DNA of 64,000 nt from positions 1-64,000 of the forward strand of contig JADANN010000057.1 in assembly GCA_018806985.1 (NCBI GenBank). Direction: 5' to 3'. The notes beneath the pieces were generated by a model. It was not told the origin of the DNA. It saw only the letters and a program-made list of their open reading frames with translations, and searched no databases. The DNA is from Angiostrongylus vasorum. Taxonomy: Eukaryota > Nematoda > Chromadorea > Rhabditida > Metastrongylidae. The translations under genes were made by a program, and so were the position numbers. The first letter of the stretch is position 1, and every line of letters begins with the position of its first letter. Of this stretch, positions 38,969 to 52,700 are shown one piece after another.

Positions 38969-39624
38969 GAAAGTTTCCCTTAATATTTACATGTGCGTAA
39001 ATGAAGTACGATGTTAGATGGCTAAGCGCGTCGCTGTTTGTGAGACAAGACGTTTCGGCTGAGCGATATTTTTTGGAGAAAGGATGCATATAAGTTGAGT
39101 CTGAACTCAGTGCCACTTCGATTGCACTCTTCATAATTTTAGTAGCACAGATCAAACAAATATTTGAAGGAAAACTAAATATTTGACGTAGGTGTTTTAG
39201 CTTCATTATTGCCATCGTTTCTATTAAACAATTTGGAAATATTTCAAAAAGTTGTCCTTTTGCCCAGCCCGTTTCCACATTTCTAGTGTTTTTGTTTTAT
39301 TATACATCGTTTCTGCTCAGTTGAGAGTGTCAGTAAAGGACCTGGCAATAATTTCATTTTACCTGGAAGGATGTCCTAAAAGATTCAAAAACATAGCTTT
39401 TTTTCATTAAAAAAATTGTGTTGTTTTCAGTATCAACTTTAATTTAGGTTAAGCATGGATGATCAACGCCTTGGTTTTTTGATGAGCTTACACAGGGAAA
39501 TCATAATTTCGTTTTTCAAAAAAGTAAGAAAAGTTGGTTATTTAAGAGAACGATTTCTAGACCTAATGGCTTCTATTCAAACTAATAGCTTGACGTGAGC
39601 GAAAAAATCGAGCTGTCGTAGCGC
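38969..39624. other. No gene seen
   Basis: Short frames only; the long minus-strand frame at 38817-39278 is partly SINE and has no motif. Confidence 0.5.
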
Positions 39625-39835
39625 ATTCGTTATAGGCACCCTGCAATGAACACGTTGCTGCTACGATCACTCGCTGTGCGTCTCACCAGCCCTTCATCAC
39701 TCTTGCATCGGAAACTTGGTATGAAACGTATTTAAGAAGATAGCAGCACTGAAGTGACTCATCAGGAGGCCACTGCAAGTGATAGTTTGGGCCAAATACG
39801 CATTCAATCACCTCTGATGATTCTTAAAACAAGGT
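39625..39835 (+). repeat. SINE family 1 copy, strongly diverged
   Basis: Weak but ordered matches: GGCACCCTGCAA, GGAGGCCACTGCAAGTGATA, CATTCAATCACCTCTGATGA. Confidence 0.5.
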
Positions 39836-40355
39836 CAAATGAACGGCGCTTCGAATGGATCGAAAATTGATTGTAGGTGAACGCTCTGCCCTCTTTGTAT
39901 CTTTTATGGTCAGAAATCTACAAGCTTATAGTTGAAAACATTAATTATTTCCTCATAAAATGTATTGCATTCAGTCGAGCGTTTCGTGTTAAAGGTGATT
40001 TTTTGAATAGTAGACTCAGTCCATAGACTTAGCAATGTGTCACTATTGAGCTTACACAACGTCGTTTTATGATATTGCTCAATAGGTTGTAAAATTACTT
40101 CACATTCTTGAAATTTCAAGGTACAATTTTTGCGGAAGCAACTATAACGCTAGGACTCCATAGTTTTCACTGAGATACAACAATTGTTTGTTATTGCAAA
40201 AAAAACATCTCCCAAGAGCGAATTGTCTTTAAGCATCATTTCTTCAACAGGAGAACATCTAGAATGTTGCAAAAGCGACTCGCAATAGAAATGAAAGAAA
40301 AGCGACATTTGTGAGTGTCCGTGAACCAATGAATATCGCACGTATGTGTTATAAA

Positions 40356-40642
40356 AAAGAACACATGTGGCGTTGGTTGGATGCACCACTGCGACACACA
40401 CGTAGAATCGATCCCAGTGCCCATGGCTCACCGAGTTTTTCCATCCCTGCGGGGTCGGCAAATTGGTGTGAGACTTGTCTGGAAGATGGCTGCACTGGCT
40501 CGATACATCGGTAGGCCACCGCGAGTCATTGTACAGGCCAGATATGCATTCAGTCACCTCAACAATACTTAATGAAGTCGAATGCGTGGCGCATCCCTGA
40601 AGAATTGATCAACGCCGAGAGCTTTATCCTTTTATCCTTATG
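40356..40642 (+). repeat. SINE family 1 copy
   Basis: Decayed head (CATGTGGCGTTGGTTGG), B-box-like AGAATCGATCCCA, body CGATACATCGGTAGGCCACC, tail TTGATCAACGCCGAGAGCTT and TATCCTTTTATCC. Confidence 0.85.
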
Positions 40643-42100
40643 TGTTGCAAAAAGATCCTATACAAATACACTTGTTTAACTGACTTAGTACCAATTTTCT
40701 TACAGAACTACCACGATTTTCGCTTTTAATGCAAATCCAGCTGTCACTCGATGTGACTGTGAATTTTAACACCTGGTCCACCTGTGGTACAATAGTAGTA
40801 CGAAAAGTTACATTTGCATTGTAAATAAAACACATCAACATTATAGATCATTGAAAGTGAATTCAGAAACAGATTCATCTGGCCTATAACTAGTGGAAAC
40901 AGGTAATGAATGTTGTTGAATGAAAAAAAGTGGAAACGAGATGCGGGTTTAGAATGCAAAATAAGGCCATCATAATGGATACAGTCGAAATTACACTCAG
41001 AACTGATTATGACTGAGACAACCACCAATTTCAGAGACAACAATCCATAGCTTTGTTCGCTTTTAGCGCTGGTGAAAATCCACTAAGCTTTCTCTAACAG
41101 CCAGATACCTTGAAGGGATTCGAGTATTTCCATGGTTTTCTAAACTTTCGGCAAACTTCCGGATTGTAATTTCGTCTGATTTCAACAACCAAAGGTATTG
41201 TGGTGTTTCTGCTTTAATTTCACAATATCATTGGTCTGAATTTTGCGATTTATTAACGAGCGTAACATGTCACATTGACAACAGGCATTCATCGGAGGAG
41301 TTTTGGAAATTTTTTGCTCGAAACCTCAGGGAATTTCCAGCCAACAGAATGGGTCCAAAATGCAAAATATAATAAAATGTGTTATTTCATTCAGAATCAT
41401 GAGTGAACAAAATTATGGATCGTTGTTTCTTTAAACAATGTGCAGTCTTAAGCATATGTAAAATTCGGCATAGATACAACTGCACTGTGTTAAGCAAAAC
41501 CTAAATTGTACCAGTAAGAAAACACTCCCAGATCGTATTGAACGAACACTGAGCTGAAGACACTTCTCATAAAAATGACACATTTATCGTATCACCAGTG
41601 ATTCGTGATTAATCACTTGTACGGTGACGAACCAGGAGATAAACTTGCTCTAGTCTGCCTGAAAGTAATTGAAAAGTTTGAAAGGAAAATACTCTAAGAA
41701 AACAACATCTGAGAAACCTGTTAGTGTATGGTTCAGTGTAACGTGTTGTTACAGTAAGCACTTTTGCTTTCAAAGCAGTCTAAACCATAGTGCTGACAAA
41801 TGAGTTCTGTTTGTGTGCAGCATTATCAATAATTTGTTTACTGGCAGATAAGCGCTAACCATGTTTGTTCTATGAGTTAACAACTAGTTATAAGCTAAGA
41901 TATAAACTACAATCTCATGATTTCAATAAAACATGTGGACATCCTGTGAACTGAATTTGATGAAAACAACGAAACTCGATGTCCAGGGCGTGATAGTACG
42001 TTCAGAAGAGAAGTAATGCAGTTTCGGTAAACAAAGAAAAAATACCTAGAGTTGGATGTTTTGTTGGACCTTCGTTTAAGTTCTATTCTTTGCGACTCAC
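40643..42100. other. No gene seen
   Basis: AT-rich DNA downstream of the last placed channel exon; may hold the 3'UTR or further exons, none recognised. Confidence 0.5.
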
Positions 42101-42456
42101 CTTGCGAAATCCCTGGTCTACCGCTCTATGCACGACGCCTCATCATAATCGCTGCCATTCTCTGAATATTCACTTTTTTCCCCAAAAAAAAACAAATGTA
42201 AATAACGCCAGGCATGTACGTACTAGTTATTTAGTGGAATATACACAACATTCTGAGCTAATACCTCCATACGCACTTTTGCTGCCATAGAGCACTTGCA
42301 CTTCGCCTTCAGAATGATGGCATGTGCTTTCTCGACGCTTAATCTCCTCCTCAAAACGCTGCTCTACTTCAATTAACTCTTGTTCCAGTTTGCTGATCGG
42401 AATCTCATTCTCAACGTTTCCTTCATCAGCATTTGCATCCTTCGAAACGTCAACAT
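42101..42456 (-). CDS. cca-1: cca-1 C-terminal cytoplasmic exons
   Basis: Exon 42265-42456 is an acidic, probably coiled-coil segment ([20 protein letters not shown]) in phase with IVS6. A following exon begins at 42161 after a TATTCAG acceptor ([14 protein letters not shown]) and reaches TAG at 42118-42120. A strong donor (AAG, GTGAGT) lies just beyond, after 42101. Either the protein ends here, or one base is missing in the short G run before the stop and the tail continues into further exons. I cannot decide. Cav3 tails vary much in length. Confidence 0.75.
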
Positions 42457-45400
42457 CTAAATGAAGCAGGATAACTGAAATGCAAAATCCTATCCAACCT
42501 TTTTTTTCCAGAGAATAGGTGAACATCTGAATGCAACAACTAAATGGGAACGACCTCGAAGAACTGATTTATCCCGAAACAAATAAGATGATTTCTTAGT
42601 TAGGAATATAATTCTGATGATTGGTATATTGGGATGTCAAAGTGCTGATCCGAAGAGAAAGGACGTTTCGTATCTTATGAATGGGAACAAAATCCTGTGT
42701 GAGCGAACGCCGATGGATGTTCATACTTGCGAATTTCTAACGAGCACATCGACGTCGAGTGTACTGCGTCATCGGAAGTTGGCGACAATTCATCACACGT
42801 TATTATTAAGCAAAAAACACATTTATGCTGAATCACTCGTTTTTTGGAAGCACGTAACCTTCTGCACAATTTTACAACATCCTCTACGTATATTGTATGC
42901 TCCCACCTGCGACTCTGTCTTCTGAGTTCATTGTCTCCGCATCGCGTTTATTGCTCTCCTCCAAGTGCTTCATGAGTACCGCTACAACCACATTTACCAG
43001 CACGAATTGGGAAATCAGCACGAATATAACGAAAAAGCAAGGCGCTAAAATCGGATCCACACAACAGTTCGTCTCACAACGTTCAGAAGAGTCGCAGTCA
43101 TCTCGAAGTGCATCCTAAATCCGCTCTTTTCAATGGCAAGAAGATTATCAATTCATTGAATAGTAGCCTTACAATCAAACATTAGAAATTGGTTTAGTGC
43201 CTTCCTTTACTCAACTTTTAACTTAATTAATAATGGTCCCGCTGATGGCTTACAGTGCTACCGTTGCTGAGGTGTCAAATTGGGATTGTACGGAGTTCCA
43301 TCTCCCAAGCATGGTCTCCCAACCAAGAACGAGTTCTACATATTCATCTGGAAGCGCACTATAGGGCAGGTCGATGGTAGCAAACACTGCCATCCTTACA
43401 ACGAAATGGTCACTAGCTAGCAGGTGATGACGGCGTGGGAAAGCACAGGCACCAAACTACAGGGGAAAAATTCTTGTTCAATCAGGATATTGCTCGTCGA
43501 ATGGAAATTGTATGAAGGAACTAGACTCAATGAGTAGGCTTGAAAATCTTAGAAAAAGTTCTGAATGGAATGGTTGTATCGACAAATTAGCAATACCTTC
43601 ATAATGCCATTCCAATTGTCCCCGGTTGCGATTCGAAACAATGTCAGAAAGGCCATTCCAAAATTTTTGAAGTGAGCATGTTCACCAAGACCATCACATG
43701 GATGGTCTTCGGAGCACTCAAGCTTTCCAAATAGTTCGACCCCGAGAGCAGCAAAAATGAAGAACAAAAGAAAGAAAAGCGATCCAAGATTTCCCACCTA
43801 AATAGGCATGAATAATTAATGAAGAGTAATTCGATTTATTCGCACGCACTATTTATGTAACAAATCTCTATTATCGCAAGACCTCCATGCATCTATAGCA
43901 TCCTTTCTAGTCCTCGAGTAGGGCCTGCCATTGTTTTACAGATGCAGCCTCCATAAACTTTTTAACTCAAACTGGTGAAACCCCGGCTCATTTGATAAAA
44001 AAATATGTTAACTTAAATGTTGTTAATTAATTCTGAGAAAAGGATGCGCAATGAGTCGAATTTTGCGAACGTTCTCAGATAACGAAGAAATATGTCAAAT
44101 ATCGTTTCGGAAGGCCGTTTCTTCATAAGAATATGAAGGACTGTGAACATGAACTTAGATAAAATAAGACAATGACATGTAGAAAAAATCGCCCTTGTTG
44201 TCACATGCGAATGAAATACAAAAAGGAAGATTTTGCTGCTTCGGTTAAACACATACTTGAGGAAGCGCTTCACCAACAGTGTCCAACAGCGATCTTATAC
44301 CTTTTGCCATCTTCAACAACTTGAGAACTAAAAATTAACCTATACTAATCCAATGTGCACATACTGGAAAAATGATAAATGCAAATAACAGTGCTTTCTT
44401 GATGTCATCCTTGACAGATAGATACTTGGAAAGCGGCGAACCTCGCGCTATTCGCAGTACCCTCATTACGCGGATGATCGTCGGATTAATTGGCAGTTCT
44501 AGTGCTTCAAACTCTTCGAATACTATACCAGCAACGGAAAGAAATACGATGAACATGTCGAGACGATTCCACCTAAAAAATTTCGAATGACATAGAGACT
44601 GACAATAGAGCGTTATTCTGATTTTGAAATATTCTGATGATTTCACTTACGTCTCGCTGAAGAATCGCCGTACTCCGAGAGCAGCAAGTTTCATTGCTGC
44701 TTCTAAGGTAAACACAGCTGTGAAGAAGTAATTTAGCGCTTTTAAGACGTATTTGAGACCGGTCGGCATCATGTAGAATTCCATTGCCATAGAAATCACA
44801 TTAATGCCTAAAATGAAGATTAAGCAGTTATGTAAAAAACCGTGGATGGGGATTGTTGCTTTGTAAACTTAATAGAATAATTCCAACTTGACCTAATAAT
44901 TTCCTCAAAGGAACAGCGTAGAGATAAGTAAACACCTCCAAAGGGAAGAAAAAAAGAAAAAACAAACTTCTTCGAATGAACCACGTTTTTTTATGGTTGA
45001 AAAAAATGTCCTATTACTTCATGAAAAAGTGCTCTATTACTTTATCAAGTTGATGTATATGTAAATAGTGCTAGTTTCATATTTTCTTTAATATTCTCTG
45101 TACCGATAACTGCAGCGATGGCGAGGTCGAAGTACTTCGATGTTACGACACCATTCAAGAACATCCTAGTCGTTCCGTAGTGGTGCCAATATGGTTGGTT
45201 TTTCTTGGCTAAATAACTGACCGTATGGATTAAAAAACGTTTGATACTACTGAAAACGACACCGAAACGAGCCTTTTTTTCCTTTTTCCCATCAGGCTTT
45301 CTTCATACTTCTGTCGTTTAAGCTTTCGTTGAAGACGTTTTTCTCGGGCTTTCTCGCGCATTTCCTGAGATTTTTTTAACTGAATCTCCTCAATACTCAA

Positions 45401-46669
45401 TGACAAAAATCTAAGAAAATAGCTTGTAAATAAAGAAAGCCTACTGATAAAAAAATTTAGTAAGTCAAACCTTTTCCAGAGCTTCTTTACACTTATGAAA
45501 ATTTTCAACGACTACTCCCACAAACATATTAAGCACGAAGAATCCAACAAGGAGAAGAAACGAAATAAAGTAAATCATTCGCCATTCGTTGTAGTTTTCG
45601 ACTGGCTAGAAATAAAATTCATAAAATTGGCGTATCATTCTTCAGGATTTCCTCTCAAAGTTCTCTGCAATTTCAAAAATGACAAACCTGAATATCTACT
45701 CCAACGGCATCGATTCCTTGATACATTATTGAAACCCATCCATCTTTACTAGACAAAACAAAAAGTGACATTAATGCCTAAAATCATTTTATGAAGTTAT
45801 TTGAAAAAACTGAAAGTTGATCTGAAGTTGTCAGAAAAATTTGCCTGTCCTAGGTTGTCAAAGTTGTAACGATGGTTGACCCATTTATTCCGTGGATCTA
45901 CCAGGCAGTCGGCTTTATTGGTAACATTCGAGATATCTGGTCCTACACAGTGAAACATCATGCCCTGCAAAATTTTTCTTAAGACGTCTCTTTCACCACT
46001 TAACACATCACCACGTGTAATCCTACCACTCTCTAGCAACTTAAACAGGGCACCAGCAAATTGTCCATTTGTGGCATCACGTCAGTCACGGTTGAGCTCC
46101 CCTGCCTCATTGCAGTATCCCCGCCAACTTGTTCTTTTCTTTTCTTTTTTTTCTTTTTTGGAAACACCCATTCACATTTGAAACAATTTTTGCTATGAAT
46201 CAAATATCAACTGACCTTGAAAAGTTGAACTCCAAGGATTCCAAAAATAATGAAAAATGTGCAACATATTAGAACGATATTGCCAATGGGCTTCAAACTA
46301 GAAAAAAAACTGTCAGAAGCAGAAATCATTTTTTCTCGAATTTATTCGCTAGTGATAAAATACGACAAGGCGATATATTTCGGTGTGCAGTTTTATTCTC
46401 GCCACGAAATTCTAGCTATATTTTCTAGATCGCTATATTCTTGAGCAGAGCAAAATCTTGCAAGAATTCCGGAACAGGATGCAAGTAAAAGTAAATTTTT
46501 TATTAGCGGGATCGCTCGAACTGGAGCTCTAAGAAGCTGTCATTCCCTTTTCATCCATGAAATCCAAGGTAAATTGTTTTATGTGTGGACGTGTGTGAAG
46601 CGGCCAACAGTTGAGGCAGTTCGTTTGAACTGATCTTGTTGAGCTGATGCGAGGTTGGTATAGCTGCCG

Positions 46670-46743
<74 letters not shown>

Positions 46744-49700
46744 GATGTTGAGTCCCACTCGTAACAGCAGGGGCTCTGAGGTAGGCGAAATCATCAAAAC
46801 GTCAGGCATCGACCAACAACAACAACAACAACACAAAATCTGCAGGAACAGCAACGAATACTGTACTAACCTCGCATCAGCTCAACAAGAACAGTTCGTA
46901 AGAACATATAAATAAGTATATTGATTATTTACGCTAAAGTTTATAGAAAGTCAGCGTTTTGGATTAAGGCAGGAATTTATGTTTCGCAAGCAATTCTAAT
47001 GCCAATTAACTTATGGAGAATGAAGGTAATGGAGTGCTTAATTCTGCACAGATAATGCATGACCTGGCTAGTAAAATCTTAAGCCCATTCTGAGCCTTTT
47101 AAACCTCGAAGGATTAAAGTGATGATATGTACCCACAATGCACGCTCACTTTCATCTGAGCCCTCGATTGAGGACTTCATTGTGCAGGCAAGAACGATAG
47201 GATAAAACGTTATTGGACTGGCTGAGACGGGAAGATGGCACACATTCAACGCGGTCTAGGACAACGGAGAAGAGCTGTTCCTGAGAACATGCGAGAGTAG
47301 AGGAGTCGGCAGCGTCTGTGCTCTCCTCATCACAAGTTTTTCCATGAACATCGATTCATTCGAACAACTAACAATCCGATTCAGACGTTTACGATTGAAG
47401 AGACGTGGATCAACACCGGCTTCGACAAACTTCGTCGTCCATGCACCGAAATCAAGCCATGATGAAGAAGACGAAACGTTCTACATGGATTTAGAGAAGC
47501 TCTGCAAAGAAGACCATACATTTTAAGGTCACCATAGAAGAATTTGACACTAGCAGTGGGACCCAGAAAAACGCCTCAAGAACGCCGCATTGCGAACCAC
47601 GGAATATAATGGGACAAGCAGGGTGAGCGGCTGCATGAGTTTATCATGATGACCAGACCATTTATGGTAACTCGCAATTCCATAAACCCCACCCTCAACG
47701 CTGCACGTGGCAGTCTCCCAGTGGAGGGTACCATGACGAAATAGATCACATCATAGAAAATCGATGGTTTTGCCTAACCAGTATCACTGTTGTGCCAAAA
47801 TTCTGTAGGGTGTCAGACCATCGCCTCTTTCGTGCAAGATTTAAGTTCTCATGGAAAAGAGAAAAAAAACCGCTAATTTCAAGAAGAAAAAAAACAAATC
47901 CTACAACCACCATAAACTGGGATTTATTCAGTTAATTAGTCGGCTGTTGAGAAGATGTCATGACATTTACGAAGAATACGATCGCCGTGAAAGCTGAGAG
48001 TTCTAAGATCTCCAAAAACGTCAGTCTTCAGAAACATTTGAGCCAAAACAGAAGTGTGGATTCGCAAGAGCTACAGGCACTAGTCGATTCACGTCCAAAC
48101 TTACAAAACAATGCAGACCGGCAATAAAAGAAGATCTTAAAGAGAGAAGAGCAGCGGATGTGGCCAAAACCGCAGATGCTCATTCTCACAGCCCAGCCAA
48201 AAATTTCGCTAATTACAAGATCAAGATGATTGCGCTCGCTTGCCCAGACGAAACAGTTACAGCTTTCGGAAACGAAATAGAGGAAATCGCCCACGTTCAC
48301 CACTCAAGTCTTCTAAATACCCGCGTCCTCCTGCCATCATATGAAATAAGGAAGGATGGATATGTTACACCAACGGTTCTTCCTTCCGAAATCCGACATG
48401 CCATTTCGTCGGTGAGAAATCGAACAGCACCAGGTCCGGAGAGGATAAGGCCTGAACACCTGAGGAACCTTCCGCAAGTCCTCGTAAACACACTGGCTTG
48501 GCTGTTCACACGTTACCTGTCTGAATGCAAGGTTCCTGTTTAATGGAAAATCAACAAGCCAGTGTTATTGTTCAAGAAGGATACCCTCCACGATACCGGC
48601 AACTATCGCTCAATCTGCTTGCTGTCTATCGCCTAGAAACTTTTCACTCGAGTCTTTCTAAATTGGATTGACAAAGCACTAAATGAAGGACAGCTATTTG
48701 AAGAAGCATGGACTTGAAAACGATTCAGTATGACGGATCACATCCACACGATAACAAAACTTATAGAGTTATCGTGAGAGTACAATACAGCGCTGTGCTT
48801 CAATTTCGTCGATTTAACGAAACTTCTGACTCAGTTGAGGTAGAAGCAATGACGGAAGTTCAGGACCGCCAGAGCTCCCTTACTCTGTGTTTAAAAAATT
48901 TCTTGTGGACTATATGAATTGACATAGCCGAAATGTCACCGTAACGATACCGACATCGATGAAAAAGATGGGTAAGACAAAACGATATTATCTCCAAAAT
49001 TATTCACAGACACCTTCCAGAACATCATCAGAACATTGAAGTAGGTGGAATAGAGCAAAGTGGGAACGAAGACTTATGGTCGGCAGTCTCACCATTTTCG
49101 CCTTGCTGATGAGATCGCTCTTATAAAACCAAGCATTAGCTAGGCGGAACGAGTTCTAGCCGACTTTGATAACGCCTGTGAAAAGATTGGCCATACACCA
49201 AAAAACGAAGTGCATAAGAAACGAATTGTTTTCGGAAACGATATTCACGCTCAATAGACTGAATATCTTAAAATTCTCCAGCCACGTTTATCTTGATAAG
49301 GATGTCCAAATTATGAACGACTTAGATTCTGAATTGAGTATGAAGAAGTGAGCGGCCTGAGGAGCTTTCAAAAGCACCAAGGAGTTTGTGAGGAAAACAA
49401 AGAACTCCTTTCTCCGTGCCCACGTTTTCGGCTGAGCGACTCTCTCTGCCTCAACTCTGCGTTAGGAACTTGGTAGAATACCAAAGTAAGATGAAGCAAT
49501 ATTCATCGTTATAGAACCCTCAGTCGAAGAGCGATGCTGAGAACATCCCGTATCACGCAAGTGAGAGAAAAACCAGTAGCTCCTACTTACCACCACCAAA
49601 AATCGAAGACGCCGCTCTCCACGACAAATTATCAAAAAATTAGGTAGGTCAATATGTAATGCGCATGAACGACTGTCGATGGAGAACAGCTGTTAGTGAA

Positions 49701-52700
49701 GGTATTCCTTGTGATGTAAAAACGCATACATATGTCACAGCTTTTTACGAAAACCATAAAAAAGGATATGGTGCTCAACGAGTCCCTAAAGTGAGCAAAA
49801 CTCATTGGGTCATTCTTTTGCATGACAGAAAAAAAGTGGAAGGGTCGCTGGCGCCCTCTCGAATCACCCGACGACCAACGGGACCATAGGTGGTGACACT
49901 GCAAGAGCCGGGAGTGGATGCTGCAATAGTTAGAGGTGCCCTGCCTGTGATCGTTTGTTCGATACCATGTTGGTGATCTTCTACACTCCTAACTCTCCGG
50001 TGTCGGAAAACTGATAACAGACTTGTCTCGGAGGACAATAGCATTGATTTGATACAGCGGTGGTAACCGCGTCGTAATGTAGGCAAGATATGCACTCAGT
50101 TTCCTCTAAATCACCTCTAACGATCCTTCATTAAGTCGAATGCATGTATGGCGCATCAGTCATGGCTTCGCCGACGTTGAACGCATCTTAATCATTTCAC
50201 TGCGAGAAGCCAGCCGGTGGATATCACCTATGCCACCTGTCGTCCCGTTGATTGTCAAGTGACCAGAGCGGGTTCCAGTAACCCTTCGATTTCTCCCTGT
50301 TGCGTGCAAAAGTAGCCCAGTGGATCCCGCTCGCTCCAAGGGTGTTATAAGGATCAAATTATTCGTATAGGGTTGTCATAAAGTACTGTGATCATCGGAT
50401 CGGTGATATTCCCGCGTTTTTATATGACAACAAATTCGGCTGCTAACGGTTTTTGTCCATCGATTGACATTCAGAGGATTCATGTCTTCGGCCCACCCAC
50501 GCCAGTGGATATAAGAAAAAAATATAAGACCAATTCAAATATACCTTGAGATGAGAGTCATGACAACAAGTTTAACGCCCGGAGCTCGGTTGATTACACG
50601 CAAAGGCCGAAGTGCACGAAGTAATCGCAAAACACGAATCACTCCAAAGATTTTTGGAGAATCTACACAAAAAAAGAGTTTGTGTAAGCAGCAGAAATTT
50701 GGAATTCTAAGAGAGTAAAAAGCCGCATGAACGTACCACCCGTAGCAAAAAGCTCAAACAGGACGTTAACTAGAGATATAATAACCAATATGCCGTCTAA
50801 AATATTCCAGCCATCTTTGAAATATGCTCCTCGACCCAGTACACAACCATTAGCAATCACCTAAATTATCTCTAAGATAATGACTATCTATTCTTTCACT
50901 AAAACTTACAGAAGTGAATATTCTTGTCACACGGCGAGTTTAAAAAAAAACAGCAAAAAGAACAAATATATACGAAAGATACAAGATATTATATAAACCA
51001 TAAATCATTTTACAAACCATCATCATTTTACAAATAAACATTCTTTTCCCAAGAAATGATGAAAATGAAATAATGATGGGATAATTGTTAATCGCGTCAT
51101 CACCTTCATTGCCATTTCAACAGTGAATATCAACGTGAACACGTAGCTGGAGAACGTGAGAAATTTTCGTTCCACACTATAAGGAGGTATTGACGGTCGT
51201 TCCATGGCCAGTGTGATGCAGTTGATGCCAATGAAGACTAGGATCGAATAGTCGAACCATTTCTTCTGGGTCAATTGCAAACACCTGTCAAATTCACATC
51301 TACAAGCACAGAAACTCTTAAGCCCTTTCGATTGCTTGTCGTGCTGCAAAGTGACAACTTATCCAAAACAGGTGTAGTGTCAGACCTAGTCCGTGGTAAA
51401 CTGTCTTGTACACTTAGTAATTTGAAAAAGTTTCTCGACTGAATTTTTCCATCAAGCATCACGCGGCGAGGAAATAGTCATAGTCTCTAGGGACCGCTTT
51501 ACAAAATTGAGTGTAGTCGCTCATGTGTTAAAGGATGTATCTAATAGCGAGATGAGGACATATGTTTCATACCTGATTCGAAACGGGTTTTTCGGCCCAA
51601 AGCAAAATAACGAGAATTCTGCTTTTTTATTGAAGCACGTTTTTCGCAGAAATTTTCGAAACCACGTATTCTGCTTCTGCTCATTTCTTCGCTCTTCTTC
51701 AGCCAGTGCCCGTTTCAACTCCTGACTTGCCTAAAAACAGCAAACTGACCTCGCGTGTACCAACTTCAACAAGCGCTGTCTATAGATATATGTCCGTAAA
51801 CTTGTCAAGGACCGAATTTGATTAGTGGAATACATAAAAAGATTCATTTGTTTCTAAAAGTGTTAAAGCGTATAAATTCGGTCGACAGAACCACCGTACC
51901 ATCTGTCTGTCTTTTGATCACTAAATTCCTCGAGATGGCGTCAGTGAAGGATCTATTGCTACAAGTCGCATGCTTATCACTGAATGGGCTTTGTTAGCTC
52001 GAATAGTATCAGCCACATCATATTTTTAATTTACAGTCCCGTTAAGTACCTCCATCATCGTGTTTGTTGTTTTCTTGTGGCGTCTTAGGACTATGCGGTG
52101 GCGTTTTCGTCGCCCGGTTGAAGGCCATGTTCAGAACTCAGGGATGCCCTTCACAGATAAACCGGGACAACACAGCGTCACTCTCTCAGTTGCAACTTTG
52201 GTAATGCCGCTTGCAAAATCAGTATGCTTAGATGATGTTCCTGATTCCGACGTTAAGGAAAAAAATTGTGAGAAAAGCAGGGAAAGCCTCTTAACTATAT
52301 TGACGATGGTTAAAGGTTCTCAAACATTTCCTCGTCTATAACATTAATTTCGACCCAAATACTCATTGCTGGAGAATTCGAAAAATCTTTTCATTTGAGC
52401 AAGAACAGAACATCATGAAAAAGTGCAATTCCCATAAACACCGTTTCCTTCAAGTTGAAGCGAAGATCAATCACAGCACAGCATTCGTTTCGTCTTGCCT
52501 ATAAGTGGTGTTCTAAGAATGTGAAGCGAAAATCGCGCAGCTGTCAACCAACAACATTCAATTTTCTGACAACACTTGCTGAATCCACTTTTATATCGAT
52601 GGCGTTGTTTTCACAGGATGATGAAATCCTTGTTGAAAAGCTGCTGTAATACTCATAAGAAATCGTACCGCAGACAGCAAATCTATCCTCGTTCTCCAAA

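Noticed and set aside
38817..39278. 153-codon minus-strand frame.
   Set aside because: Its C-terminal third is SINE sequence and the rest has no motif.
46579..46854. Open frame with a poly-asparagine tract, and its plus-strand poly-leucine counterpart.
   Set aside because: Product of the (TTG)n microsatellite inside a foldback element.
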